A stretch of 64,000 nt of DNA from Phycisphaerales bacterium (GTDB lineage: Bacteria; Planctomycetota; Phycisphaerae; Phycisphaerales; SM1A02): positions 1 to 64,000 of the forward strand of contig JAKVBQ010000016.1 in the NCBI GenBank assembly GCA_022447205.1. The letters run 5' to 3'. The notes under the pieces were generated by a model that saw only the letters and a list, made by a program, of their open reading frames with translations, was not told the origin of the DNA and made no database searches. Positions within the stretch are counted from its first letter, which is position 1. Every line of letters starts with the position of its first letter. This document shows, piece by piece, positions 45,743-54,479 of this stretch. Both the position numbers and the translations under genes were made by a program.

Positions 45743-46306
45743 TCAGTCAAAAAGATCGGAATCGGCTTTCTGGAGCTCCGCAAGGAGCTTGTCGAGACAT
45801 CGACGCCTGGTCGGTCCGACGGAATTCGGGGCGACATCGAGTCGTTCCGCGACCTGCGTGTAGGAGGGTTCGCCTGCCGCACCGAAAAGGGTGATGAGCA
45901 GGTCACGGCAACGCTGATCGATGTGTTTCAGGGCGGTGCGAACGGCCTGCTGGCGCTCCCTTGCCTCGATGGGGAGGTCGTCCGTTGCCACTTCCAGTTC
46001 ACTCGTGGCGTGGCCCATGGGCCCCTGCCGTCGTTTCCGCGCTGCGACCCGCCAGGATGCTCGTTTGGCGCTGGTCACGAGCCAACCCGTCAGTGACGAC
46101 GGATCCTCGAGGTGCGGGAGCCTTCGGACCAGGGCGATGAAGACCGTCTGTGCGACATCCTCGGCATCCGCCTGATTCAGGCCGCATCCTCTGGCAACCG
46201 ACCAGATCAGGCTGGCATGTCGATCACACAACCGCTTCCAGGCGCGTTGGCTGCCCTTGAGGGCGTCCTCGATGAGCTGGCTGTCATGGCTTTCGCTCGC
46301 TCGCAC
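45743..46306 (-). CDS. ECF-type RNA polymerase sigma factor
   Basis: 187 aa, beginning with GTG. Sigma-2 region at about 10-75 (LCDRHASLIWSVARGCGLNQADAEDVAQTVFIALVRRL) and sigma-4 helix-turn-helix at about 115-178 (RCRDLLITLFGAAGEPSYTQVAERLDVAPNSVGPTRRRCLDKLL). A TAGAAT -10-like box ends 6-7 bases before the GTG, suggesting a leaderless transcript. No classical membrane anti-sigma gene is adjacent. It heads the run of 196-aa protein, TPR-CHAT protease and subtilase, which is probably its regulon or regulator. Confidence 0.92.
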   Translation of the reverse strand: MRASESHDSQLIEDALKGSQRAWKRLCDRHASLIWSVARGCGLNQADAEDVAQTVFIALVRRLPHLEDPSSLTGWLVTSAKRASWRVAARKRRQGPMGHATSELEVATDDLPIEARERQQAVRTALKHIDQRCRDLLITLFGAAGEPSYTQVAERLDVAPNSVGPTRRRCLDKLLAELQKADSDLFD

Positions 46307-46312
46307 GCCGTG

Positions 46313-46318
46313 ATTCTA
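46313..46318 (-). promoter_or_regulatory. -10-like box immediately before the sigma gene
   Basis: TAGAAT on the - strand (5/6 to consensus) with a weak -35 (TTCGAA, 18-base spacer). It would start transcription at or next to the GTG at 46306. Confidence 0.35.
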
Positions 46319-46362
46319 CCCACGATGGAAACGCAGTTCGAACGAAGACCTGCGTATTGCGC

Positions 46363-47094
46363 TCAGGGGCCGAATCCGAGTGCATGGGCGGCGATCAGGA
46401 CCAGCGCGACATCCACGATGGCGTGGCTGATCCAGCCCGGAACCAGGCTCCGCCACCGTCGCAGGCAGATCGACCACAGGAGTCCTCCGACGAAGACCCC
46501 TCCGGAACCGAGGACGACGACCAGGGTGTCGAAGTACGCCGCGAGGACGATGACATGGTGCATCGTGAAGATCAGGGCGGAGAGGGGCAGTGCGAGGGCG
46601 AGCGGTGTTCGGAGTCGATCAAGGCTGGAATCGATGAACCAGCGGAACACGAACTCTTCCAGGAGGCTGTTGCCGACACACATCCATGCCGCGAACAGCC
46701 AGAATCGTACCGGGCCTCCAAGACCGCTTTCCTCGATCTTCTCGACCAGACGGGGAACGTCCGACCAGTTCGCGAGCCACCCGTACCAGAGCACGAGGAT
46801 CCCCGCCCCGATCAGGATGCCCGAGACCAGACCGAAGAGCACCGGTCGCACACGCATGCCACGAAGGAGACCCTGTCGAGTGTCCGAGCGTCGGATGGTC
46901 TTCCATGCGACGATGGCGGGGATGCCGTAGAGAAGGCTCTTGCATGCGGCATAGATCAGACTGCCGACCAGCCCGGGCCAGAGCCACAGGGCGGATGCGG
47001 CGCCGATCGATGGTGCGATCGCCACCACGAGCAACATGAGCATGGTGCTGCCGTTGGTCCCGTGTCGCGGGTTGTGCGTGGCGCCTGTCATCAT
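46363..47094 (-). CDS. CPBP family intramembrane glutamic endopeptidase
   Basis: 243 aa with about seven membrane helices. The three catalytic motifs are present: EEFVFRW (about 166-172), FTMHH (about 195-199) and the C-terminal SHAIVDV (about 224). Family members (Rce1/Abi) cleave prenylated or membrane substrates, and some give bacteriocin self-immunity. It lies 56 bases upstream of the sigma gene and overlaps the GNAT gene by 4 bases, so it is part of the same - strand run. Membership of the sigma-CHAT system is uncertain. Confidence 0.88.
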   Translation of the reverse strand: MMTGATHNPRHGTNGSTMLMLLVVAIAPSIGAASALWLWPGLVGSLIYAACKSLLYGIPAIVAWKTIRRSDTRQGLLRGMRVRPVLFGLVSGILIGAGILVLWYGWLANWSDVPRLVEKIEESGLGGPVRFWLFAAWMCVGNSLLEEFVFRWFIDSSLDRLRTPLALALPLSALIFTMHHVIVLAAYFDTLVVVLGSGGVFVGGLLWSICLRRWRSLVPGWISHAIVDVALVLIAAHALGFGP

Positions 47095-47945
47095 GGTTCC
47101 GGATTCAGGTGAACCAGTTCCTCGAGGGGCTCGTATCCGATCGACTTGTAGAGGGCGTCGGTGCCTTCATTCGCCGCATCGGTGAACAGGCAGGGAGCGA
47201 TGTCGTCGTTGATCACCTCCAGGGTGATCGCTCGAACGATGGTCGCGGCGTGCCCCATTCTGCGGTATCGCTCCGGGACATAGACGAGTCCGATCCGGAC
47301 CTGTCCGACGCTCGGTGTCATCCCACGCTGGGCGATGGCAAGCAGCGCCCCCTCCTGTTCGAGCATTCTGATGCCGCCTCGATCGATCGCCTCCTCGACG
47401 GCCTGATCGGTGTTGTCGGGTGCACCAAGTCCCGTTTCGACGCCGAATCGGTCAAGGAAACCGGCGAGTGCCTCCGAGTCCCCGGCACCGGGGGTGCGCA
47501 GCACGGGGCGCGGATCCTGTTGGAGACGATCCACGTGTTCCCTTGGAAAGCGGTAGAGGCGGAGTGGCATGTGTTCGACCAGGGGCCTGCCGCCGAGTGC
47601 GGCGTTTGCGCTTCGAGCATTGGCCTCGAGTTGGCGGGAGACGACCAGGCCGCCGTCACCTCCGATTGCGTTGAACATGGCCATGAGTTCGACCACGCTG
47701 GGGTCGGGTCGGTCATGACGGGCTGCAAGGAGGCGAGGGCCATCCCCTCCCCTGCTGCAGGCGGCGATCACTTCGTCGTTGCGTTCCAGGAGCGCATGCA
47801 GTTTCTCCTTGCCACCGGAGGAGAAGTTCGTCGGCAACGTCCAGCGTTCAGGGAGTCCCTGGTGGATCCCTTCGACCGCTGCATTGAGTTCATCGAGGCT
47901 GCAGCAATACGCCCTGAAATTGTCCGTGGAGCTCGATGGCTTCAT
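47091..47945 (-). CDS. GNAT family N-acetyltransferase
   Basis: 284 aa. The C-terminal half (about 165-280) is a GNAT domain with IGLVYVPERYRRMGHAATIVRAITLEV, the acetyl-CoA binding R-x-x-G-x-A type motif, and DAANEGTDALYKSIGYEPLEE at the end. The N-terminal half resembles the degenerate GNAT-like domain seen in two-domain members. The substrate is unknown. It directly abuts the M32 peptidase stop and overlaps the CPBP start, so the three are coupled. Confidence 0.85.
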   Translation of the reverse strand: MKPSSSTDNFRAYCCSLDELNAAVEGIHQGLPERWTLPTNFSSGGKEKLHALLERNDEVIAACSRGGDGPRLLAARHDRPDPSVVELMAMFNAIGGDGGLVVSRQLEANARSANAALGGRPLVEHMPLRLYRFPREHVDRLQQDPRPVLRTPGAGDSEALAGFLDRFGVETGLGAPDNTDQAVEEAIDRGGIRMLEQEGALLAIAQRGMTPSVGQVRIGLVYVPERYRRMGHAATIVRAITLEVINDDIAPCLFTDAANEGTDALYKSIGYEPLEELVHLNPEP

Positions 47946-49466
47946 TCAGATTCCATAGAGGGGACGGAGCTTGTTCTCGAGGTAGTCGACGAGTGGATCG
48001 GAGGAAAGAGGTCTTCCCGTCACCTTGAGGCAGAGTTCCGATGCCGAATAGCGGCGACCATGACGATGGATGTTCTCGCGGAGCCAGTCGAGGAGCGGTG
48101 CGAATTCCCCACGAGAGAACCCGTCCTCGAGTCCGGGGATCTGCTCGCATGCGGTGTTGAAGAACTGCGCGCAGTACAGGTTGCCGAGGGTGTAGGTCGG
48201 GAAGTAGCCCATGGCCCCCATCGACCAGTGCACGTCCTGCAGGCAACCGACACGATCTTCGGGGACATCGAGCCCGAGGTAGTCCTTGTACATCCTGTTC
48301 CATTCGCCCGGGATGTCGGCGACCGCAAGATCGCCTCCGATGATCGCGCGTTCGAGTTCGAACCGGATCATGATGTGCAGGTTGTAGGTGGCCTCGTCGG
48401 CTTCGACCCTGATGAAGCCGGGTCTGACGATGTTGGCGCCACCGTAGAAGTCCTCGAAGGAGAGGTGGGCAAGCGGTGCGCCGATCTTCTCCTTGGCGCG
48501 TGGTGCGCACCACTTCCAGAAGGCTTCACTCCGCCCGACCTGGTTCTCCCACATGCGGCTCTGGCTTTCATGGATGCCGAGGGAGATCGCCTCACCGAGC
48601 GGGAGTCCCACCATCGAGAATGGCAGGCCCTGTTCGTACAGCCCGTGGCCGGCTTCGTGCATCGTCGAACCCAGGGCGTCGTTGAACTCCGTCGGCTGGA
48701 ACCTGGTCGTCAGCCGGACGTCGTTGCAGTGACTGCCGCCGCAGAAGGGATGGACCGAACGATCGAGGCGGCCTCTCTCGAAGTCGAAGCCGAATGCCGT
48801 CGCGATCTCGCGAACGAACGTGGACTGCGCGTCGATTTCGATGGTTGCTTCGTTGAAGGCGTTGCTCGGACCGTTCGAGGACGCCCCCAGTTCCTTGATC
48901 AGGTTGCTGAGTCGATCTCGCAGTGGTTCGAAGACGGCAGCAACCTCGCTGGCGCGCATCCCGGGCTCGTAGGTGTCGGCGAGCGCATCCCAACGCTCAC
49001 CACCTTCGGGAATGCCGAGGCAGTCGGCCTTCCGGCGGGAGAGTTCGACCAGTTGCTCCAGGTGTGGCTTGAAAGCCTGGAAGTCGCTGTTCTTTCGTGC
49101 GTCAGCCCAGACATGCTGCGACACCGACGAGAGCTTCGCGAATTCCTCGACCAGATCCGCGGGAAGCCTGGTCGCCATCTCGTAGTCCCGACGGATCTCC
49201 CTGATCTGGGCATGCTCCGGCGAGTCCTCGGCGTGACCCTCGGCTTCCGCTTCATTGAGCAGTTCCTCGAGCCGCGGATCGGTGCGACGTTCATGGGAGA
49301 GGCGTGCCAGGAGCGCCATCTGCCTGCTGCGATACTCGAGGCCTCCGGAGGGCATCATCGTCTCCTGGTCCCAACTGAGGATCTCTGCGGTGGAACCGAG
49401 GAGGGAGCCCTCTTGATGGAGGTTCAGCAGGCGGTCGTAGGCCGTACCGGCAACGGTGGTGGTCAT
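47946..49466 (-). CDS. M32 family metallocarboxypeptidase (Taq-type)
   Basis: 506 aa, the usual size of thermostable carboxypeptidase 1. Zinc site: MHEAGHGLYEQGL (HExxH, about residues 260-272) with the third ligand Glu in GIHESQSRMWENQVGRSEAFW. Other M32 features: ILSWDQETMMPSGG at the N-terminus, DVRLTTRF and GYFPTYTLGNLYCAQFF. It removes C-terminal residues from peptides in the cytoplasm. It is the first gene of a long - strand run leading into the sigma-CHAT operon. Confidence 0.95.
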   Translation of the reverse strand: MTTTVAGTAYDRLLNLHQEGSLLGSTAEILSWDQETMMPSGGLEYRSRQMALLARLSHERRTDPRLEELLNEAEAEGHAEDSPEHAQIREIRRDYEMATRLPADLVEEFAKLSSVSQHVWADARKNSDFQAFKPHLEQLVELSRRKADCLGIPEGGERWDALADTYEPGMRASEVAAVFEPLRDRLSNLIKELGASSNGPSNAFNEATIEIDAQSTFVREIATAFGFDFERGRLDRSVHPFCGGSHCNDVRLTTRFQPTEFNDALGSTMHEAGHGLYEQGLPFSMVGLPLGEAISLGIHESQSRMWENQVGRSEAFWKWCAPRAKEKIGAPLAHLSFEDFYGGANIVRPGFIRVEADEATYNLHIMIRFELERAIIGGDLAVADIPGEWNRMYKDYLGLDVPEDRVGCLQDVHWSMGAMGYFPTYTLGNLYCAQFFNTACEQIPGLEDGFSRGEFAPLLDWLRENIHRHGRRYSASELCLKVTGRPLSSDPLVDYLENKLRPLYGI

Positions 49467-49562
49467 GGTCGGTGCTCCTTTGGCGTTGAAACGGCCATTC
49501 TACCATTCTGCTGGGTTCAGTCGTAGTGGGCTGGGCGGCCGCTGGAGGAAGAATTGCAACGA

Positions 49563-49592
49563 CAACGCCCACCGCATGGGCGGTGGGCGTTG
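49563..49592 (-). terminator. hairpin terminator after the ankyrin lipoprotein
   Basis: A 13-bp perfect stem (CAACGCCCACCGC with GCGGTGGGCGTTG) and 4-base loop, 27 bases after the stop at 49620. The T content that follows on the - strand is modest. Confidence 0.65.
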
Positions 49593-49619
49593 ATCGAGTT
49601 CGGTTTGTCAGGGCCGATG

Positions 49620-51419
49620 TCAGTCGGCCTTGGGTGCTTCGGCGGGCTCGGCTTCGGTCTCGACGAGTGGAGTCAGGTAGGCGATGACCTGGAAGCGGCC
49701 TTCGTCGACCCGGTTCTTCGCGTAGTCGAGTGCGTTCCAGCCGGGGGTCCGTGAGTCGACTGCCTTGGGATCAAGGCCGTTCTCGACCAGGATCTTGACG
49801 ATGTCGGCTGACCCGTATTCGGAGGCGATGTGCAAAGCACTGCCACCAAGCTTGGTCTTGATGCCGGTATCGGTTCCGCTCTCGAGGAGCAGGTTCACTG
49901 ATTCGACCTTGCCACTTCGGGCTGCTCGCATCAGGACGGATTCCCCACCGAGGAGGTCCACGGCGTTCACGTCCGCGCCGGCAGCGATGAGGATCTTCAT
50001 CGAGTCGGTCTTGCCGGTCTGGGCCGCCCACTGGAGCGGGGTCAGGCCGTTGATGTCGCGGACATCGACGTTGCCACCGGCCCCGACGACGATCGCCAGG
50101 GTCTCGGCGTTGCCGAGGCCTGCGGCCCAGAGGACGGAGTTGCCACCGACGAGGTCGCGCTGGTTCACGTCCGCGCCGGCTGCGATGAGCTTGTTGGTGA
50201 GGTCGACCTTGCCGCTTTCAGCAGCGTGCGAGAGTGCGGTCTTGCCTGCCTGGTCACCCTTGTTGACGTCGGCTCCGCCTTCGATCAGGAGATCGACGAT
50301 CTCGGCGTTGCCGTTGCGCACTGCCCAGTGCAGGGCGGTCCGGCCACCGGCGCTGTCGGACTGGTTCGGGTCCTTGCCGTCGGCAAGCAGCAGCTTCACG
50401 CGATTGGCGTCGCCGGCGCGTGCCGCTCCGCTCAGGTCGTTGATGCTGGGGGTCTTGGTGACGGTGTCGTCAGTGGGAAGCTTCGGTGCATTGGCGCGCC
50501 TCTTGACGAGTGCGGTGACCTGGCTTGCCTTGGGGTGGTCGGTCTTGAAGGTGAGCTTCACGGGGCGGCCCGCCTCTTCCCAGGCGTTCCAGTCGAGGTG
50601 CATGACATGCTCGAGGCTGCTTTCGCTGCCGGCATCGAGGACGACTGCCGGTTCGATCGCGGTGACGACGAATGGCGTGCCGTCCGCAGCGGAGAGGACG
50701 ATGTCCTCGCTCAGTTCATCACCTTCGACCTGTGCCGAGATGATGTCGGGGCTGATCGTGACGTAGGCAGCCACATCGCCTTCGACGCTCAGGATCTGCG
50801 AGGGGTGTCCCGCGATCTGGAAGGTCACTCGCTTCTTGAGCCTGATGCCCTGCTTGGGGCCGGGCTTCAGCGTGATGTCGACGTCGGCTGATTCACCCGG
50901 GGGGATCGGATCCTTGGGCCAGCCGAGGGTCGTGCAGCCACAACCGGGGATCGCCTTGGTGATCGTGACCGGTTCACTGCTGCTGTTCGTGATCGTGACG
51001 GTTCCCGTCTTGGCGATTCCGGCGGTCATTTCGCCGAGGTCAAGGGGATCCGGAGAGAAGGTGATCGGGTTCGCGGGTCGATTGGCGTCCCGGGTGCTGC
51101 TTGCGTTGCCATCCGCGGCACTGACGTTCGAGAGATCCGCGGGAATCGAGGCTCCCTTGTCGAGGGGTGTCTTCGACCTGGTCTCGCCGGCCGAGGCATC
51201 CGCGGTCGCGGTGTCCGGAGCCTTGAGGCTCTTCGTGTCACCGGCGTCCGAGGTCACGACCGTCGGGGTCGTGTCCCCATTGCTCGGATCGGCGGTCTGG
51301 TTGCCACTGCTGTTTCCATCACAGGATACGAGGGCCAGCACCAAGGCGGCTGAACCGACCGTGATGGAAGTCCTTGCTGCGCGTGATTTACGGATTGAAC
51401 TCAGTCGGTTCATGATCAT
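49620..51419 (-). CDS. lipoprotein with DUF1573 and ankyrin repeats
   Basis: 599 aa from the ATG at 51419; the frame is open further upstream, but GGAG 9 bases before this ATG and the lipoprotein signal (ALVLALVSC, Cys about 35) fix the start. A Thr/Ser/Asp-rich linker follows. A DUF1573-type Ig fold (about 110-200, PDPLDLGEMTAGIAKTGTVTITNSS and IPGCGCTTLGWPKDPIPPGES) with its Cys-Gly-Cys follows, then a second beta domain. About seven ankyrin repeats (about 330-580) carry the usual G.TALHWA..NGN.EIV.LLIE.GADVN pattern. Ankyrin repeats placed outside the cytoplasm on a lipoprotein are unusual. Likely a surface or periplasmic protein-binding scaffold. Confidence 0.85.
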   Translation of the reverse strand: MIMNRLSSIRKSRAARTSITVGSAALVLALVSCDGNSSGNQTADPSNGDTTPTVVTSDAGDTKSLKAPDTATADASAGETRSKTPLDKGASIPADLSNVSAADGNASSTRDANRPANPITFSPDPLDLGEMTAGIAKTGTVTITNSSSEPVTITKAIPGCGCTTLGWPKDPIPPGESADVDITLKPGPKQGIRLKKRVTFQIAGHPSQILSVEGDVAAYVTISPDIISAQVEGDELSEDIVLSAADGTPFVVTAIEPAVVLDAGSESSLEHVMHLDWNAWEEAGRPVKLTFKTDHPKASQVTALVKRRANAPKLPTDDTVTKTPSINDLSGAARAGDANRVKLLLADGKDPNQSDSAGGRTALHWAVRNGNAEIVDLLIEGGADVNKGDQAGKTALSHAAESGKVDLTNKLIAAGADVNQRDLVGGNSVLWAAGLGNAETLAIVVGAGGNVDVRDINGLTPLQWAAQTGKTDSMKILIAAGADVNAVDLLGGESVLMRAARSGKVESVNLLLESGTDTGIKTKLGGSALHIASEYGSADIVKILVENGLDPKAVDSRTPGWNALDYAKNRVDEGRFQVIAYLTPLVETEAEPAEAPKAD

Positions 51420-51692
51420 TTTCAGTAGCTCCAGAAATCGCCGGTTCGAATCTCGATCGGGTGTTGAATGGGGTGGATCAGTCTGGTCAGGAAGCCCGTC
51501 TCGGATTGGACAGGATACAAAGATCCCCCCTGCGGGGCCGGTCTGGGTACAACCATCAACGTCGATGGTCGCACATGGCATCGGGCTCTTACGCACAATT
51601 CTTCAGGCCGGATTGGCGGATTCCGGATCTTCATCCAAGTTATGTCCCCTCATCGGGCAAAAATGGGGGTCCGTGGCAGGTACACTCCCTGC

Positions 51693-52919
51693 ATGAATCA
51701 GGAAACAGACGGTAATGAGCGATCTGAGGGTCAGGAACACCTCCTCAGGCCGCATCTCAGGCAGTTTCAACCACTTCCGGTGCAGTCGCCCGAAGGCAAG
51801 CAGCTGGTCCTCCTCAGGGATCCGCTGAATCTGGTTCCCAAGCCGTTGGTCATGGTCCCCGAGGCGCTGCGGGTGATGGCCCAGTTCCAGGGGCAGCGAA
51901 CCGTGCATGAAATCGCGGAGCAGTTCTCCATTCCGCTCGAGAAGGTCGAGGAGCTGGTGTCCATCCTGGACGCACATGCCCTCCTCTGGGGACCGGTCTT
52001 CACCGAGAAGGAGCAGGAGCTCAAGGCGTCCATCGCGGCAAGCGGCCGGATGCCCCGAGGGGCCGCCTTCATGCTTGGTGAGGAGGAAGCGAAGGTTCGT
52101 GAGCAGCTTGAAGCCTGGTTGGCGGAGACCGAGGATCCGGAGTTGGAATCACCGCCCCTTGCCCTGGTCGTGCCGCACCTTGACTACCACCGGGGCTGGC
52201 CGCTCTATGCGGCAGGCTACAAGTGCCTCGAAGGCATGTCGGCTCCGGACCGGGTGGTCGTCCTCGGCACGAATCACTTCGGGATCGGAGATGGTTGCGT
52301 CGCCACGGAATGGTCATGGGAGAGTCCGCTTGGTGACGTTCGGGTCGATGAGGCCCTGGTCGAGGCGATGCGGAGTCGGCTCGGCAAGGGGTTCTATGCC
52401 GACCAGCTCGACCACATTCCCGAGCATTCCGTTCAGCTGCACCTTCCCTGGATCAAGCACGTGTTCGGAGACGTCCCCGTCTTCGGCGTGCTGGTGCCTG
52501 ATCCGAATCTGCCCATGGTCGAGGATGATGGCCAGCGGACGGCCGGAACCGAGTTCATCTCCGCTCTTCGCGAGGCCCTGGCCGAACTCGGGGGCACCAC
52601 CTTCTTCATCGCCTCGAGTGACCTCAGTCATGTCGGTCCCCAGTTCGGCGAACCGGCCGCCGTCGATGACGAACGCAAGGTCGAGGTCGAGAAGCACGAC
52701 CGGGAGATGCTTGCGAAGTTCCTCGAGGGTGATGCCGGTGCGTTCACGGAAGCGATGAACTGGTCGAAGAACCCGACCCGCTGGTGTTCGGTCGGCAACA
52801 TGTCGGCGCTGGTCGAGCTCATCGGTTCGGAGAACGAATTGGAACTGCTCGACTACCGGCAGGCCGTCCAGGAAAACGGTGCGGCACTCGTCTCCGCGGC
52901 TGCCTGCGTCGTGCTCTGA
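51693..52919 (+). CDS. MEMO family protein (AmmeMemoRadiSam system protein B)
   Basis: 408 aa from ATG 51693. The N-terminal ~110 residues are an extra domain with a winged-helix-like segment (LRVMAQFQGQRTVHEIAEQF). The MEMO domain follows with conserved His residues: VPHLDYHRGWPLYAAGY, VVLGTNHFGIGDG, PEHSVQLHLPWIKHVFG and FIASSDLSHVGP. MEMO is a dioxygenase-like fold found next to radical SAM and AMMECR1 genes; neither is visible here. The function in bacteria is not established. It is followed 15 bases later by dtd. Confidence 0.88.
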   Translation: MNQETDGNERSEGQEHLLRPHLRQFQPLPVQSPEGKQLVLLRDPLNLVPKPLVMVPEALRVMAQFQGQRTVHEIAEQFSIPLEKVEELVSILDAHALLWGPVFTEKEQELKASIAASGRMPRGAAFMLGEEEAKVREQLEAWLAETEDPELESPPLALVVPHLDYHRGWPLYAAGYKCLEGMSAPDRVVVLGTNHFGIGDGCVATEWSWESPLGDVRVDEALVEAMRSRLGKGFYADQLDHIPEHSVQLHLPWIKHVFGDVPVFGVLVPDPNLPMVEDDGQRTAGTEFISALREALAELGGTTFFIASSDLSHVGPQFGEPAAVDDERKVEVEKHDREMLAKFLEGDAGAFTEAMNWSKNPTRWCSVGNMSALVELIGSENELELLDYRQAVQENGAALVSAAACVVL

Positions 52920-52934
52920 TCGGCAGGTCACACC

Positions 52935-53390
52935 ATGCTCGCCGTCGTCCAGAGAGTGAGTGAGGCGTCCGTCGAGGTCGAGGGCCACGGTGTGAGTGGT
53001 GCCATCGGGCGTGGATTCTGTGTCTTCCTCGGCGTGGTCAAGGGAGACACGGAGCAGGATGCGACCTGGATCGCCGGCAAGATCGCTCGCATGAGGATCT
53101 TCAACGACGAGGAAGGCCGCTTCAATCGTTCACTGCACGATGTCGAGGGCGCGATCCTTCTCGTGAGTCAGTTCACCCTCGCCGGCGACTGCTCACGGGG
53201 GAACCGACCCAGTTTCATCGATGCCGCCCCACCGGAGCTCGCCGAGGCGCTCTATGAATCGGTCGCGACCGCCCTGCGCGAAGCGCACGGGCTGAGCGTC
53301 GAGACCGGCATGTTCAGGACGTCGATGCGCGTGCACATCGAGAACGACGGCCCCGCGACGATCCTGCTGGATTCAAGCCGCGCCGGTTGA
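52935..53390 (+). CDS. dtd: D-aminoacyl-tRNA deacylase
   Basis: 151 aa, standard length. It removes D-amino acids (and glycine from tRNA-Ala) from mischarged tRNA. Motifs: [15 protein letters not shown] at the start, [25 protein letters not shown] (SQFTL) and the cross-subunit NDGPATI (NxGPVT type). It is cotranscribed with the MEMO gene by spacing. Confidence 0.95.
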   Translation: MLAVVQRVSEASVEVEGHGVSGAIGRGFCVFLGVVKGDTEQDATWIAGKIARMRIFNDEEGRFNRSLHDVEGAILLVSQFTLAGDCSRGNRPSFIDAAPPELAEALYESVATALREAHGLSVETGMFRTSMRVHIENDGPATILLDSSRAG

Positions 53391-53609
53391 GCACGCAGCG
53401 GTGCGGATGAAAAAGAGAGCCTGGACAGCGGCAGCGACGCTGTGACAGGCTCATCGTGGGGGGCATGGGTTGAACGATGATCCGGCAAGAGGTCGGAGTC
53501 ATCGTCCCCCGAGAATCCGCATCCCCCACCATCTGGGTTCCACGAAAATCCGGAATCGTTCGATTCTTCTCGTATCCCCTTGGATGACACGGCTCTGGAA
53601 GTGCGTCGG

Positions 53610-54479
53610 TCAGCCCTGCTCGGTGATCTTCTTCATCGCCGACTGGAGGTCGTTCCAGACCTGGGACCGGACTTCATGGGTGTAGTTCCTGAGCAGGTAC
53701 GCGGGGTGGAACGTGGGCATGACGGGAACCACAAGTGAACCGACCTGGTACTGCCCCCAGATGCCACGGAGTCGCGTGATGCCCTTCTCGGTGGACAGGA
53801 GGAGCTTGGCGGCCGGACCGCCAAGGGTGACGATCACCTTCGGCTGGATGATCCCGACCTGTTCGGCGAGGTACGGGCTGCAGGAGGCGATCTCATGTTC
53901 GAGCGGTGTTCTGTTGTTGGGCGGTCGGCTCTTCAGCACGTTCGCGATGTAGACATCCTCCCGTTCGAATCCCATGGCCTTGATCATCTCGTCGAGCTTC
54001 TGGCCTGCAGGGCCCACGAAGGGACGGCCGGTCCGGTCCTCCTCGGCACCGGGGGCCTCACCGATGAACATCAGGTCTGCCGACGGGGCACCTTCGCCGA
54101 AGACGGTATTGGCATGGGTGTCCGAGGATGAACAGTGCTGGCATTCGGCGTCATGTCGTGCCTTCAGTGATGCCAGGCGTTCGGCAGGTGTCGTGCCATC
54201 GATGTCGCCGACGCCTGTGGTCGATGCTGCGATGACTCGAGGCGGTCCTCCACCGTCATTCGGCGTCGGCACCGGTTTCGGTTCGGGGGCCGGCGCACTT
54301 GTGCGGGTCCGTGGTGCAGGCACCGGCGTGGCGTCCATGGTTGCAGCGTGCCCCCCTTCCGACCCGGGTCGGGCCGGCGGCCGTGCCAGGATCTCGTCGA
54401 TCCCGAGCATGCGGTCGATCTGGATCGCCTGGCGAGCTCGATCGGCGATGTCGGCACTTGTCTCCAGTTGATCGTTCAC
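53610..54479 (-). CDS. family 4-type uracil-DNA glycosylase
   Basis: 289 aa from a GTG whose codon overlaps the EamA stop (GTGA). The N-terminal ~90 residues are Pro/Thr-rich and probably disordered. Catalytic motif A GEAPGAEEDRTGRPFVGPAGQKLDEMI and motif B MPTFHPAYLLRN are intact. It excises uracil from DNA. The first two Fe-S cysteines (CQHC) and the Cys in EIASCSPYL are present, but the remaining ligand, normally in a KCRPP motif, is Ser (VLKSRPPNNRTP). Whether it still binds a 4Fe-4S cluster is open. Confidence 0.9.
   Translation of the reverse strand: MNDQLETSADIADRARQAIQIDRMLGIDEILARPPARPGSEGGHAATMDATPVPAPRTRTSAPAPEPKPVPTPNDGGGPPRVIAASTTGVGDIDGTTPAERLASLKARHDAECQHCSSSDTHANTVFGEGAPSADLMFIGEAPGAEEDRTGRPFVGPAGQKLDEMIKAMGFEREDVYIANVLKSRPPNNRTPLEHEIASCSPYLAEQVGIIQPKVIVTLGGPAAKLLLSTEKGITRLRGIWGQYQVGSLVVPVMPTFHPAYLLRNYTHEVRSQVWNDLQSAMKKITEQG

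Noticed and set aside
40745-46306. Type III-E CRISPR system
   Set aside because: No repeat array, cas7-11 or cas1 is visible in the window; only the protease/sigma theme is shared.
47109-49526. 805-aa open frame opposite the GNAT and M32 genes
   Set aside because: It runs across two real genes on the other strand, and no domain is recognisable.
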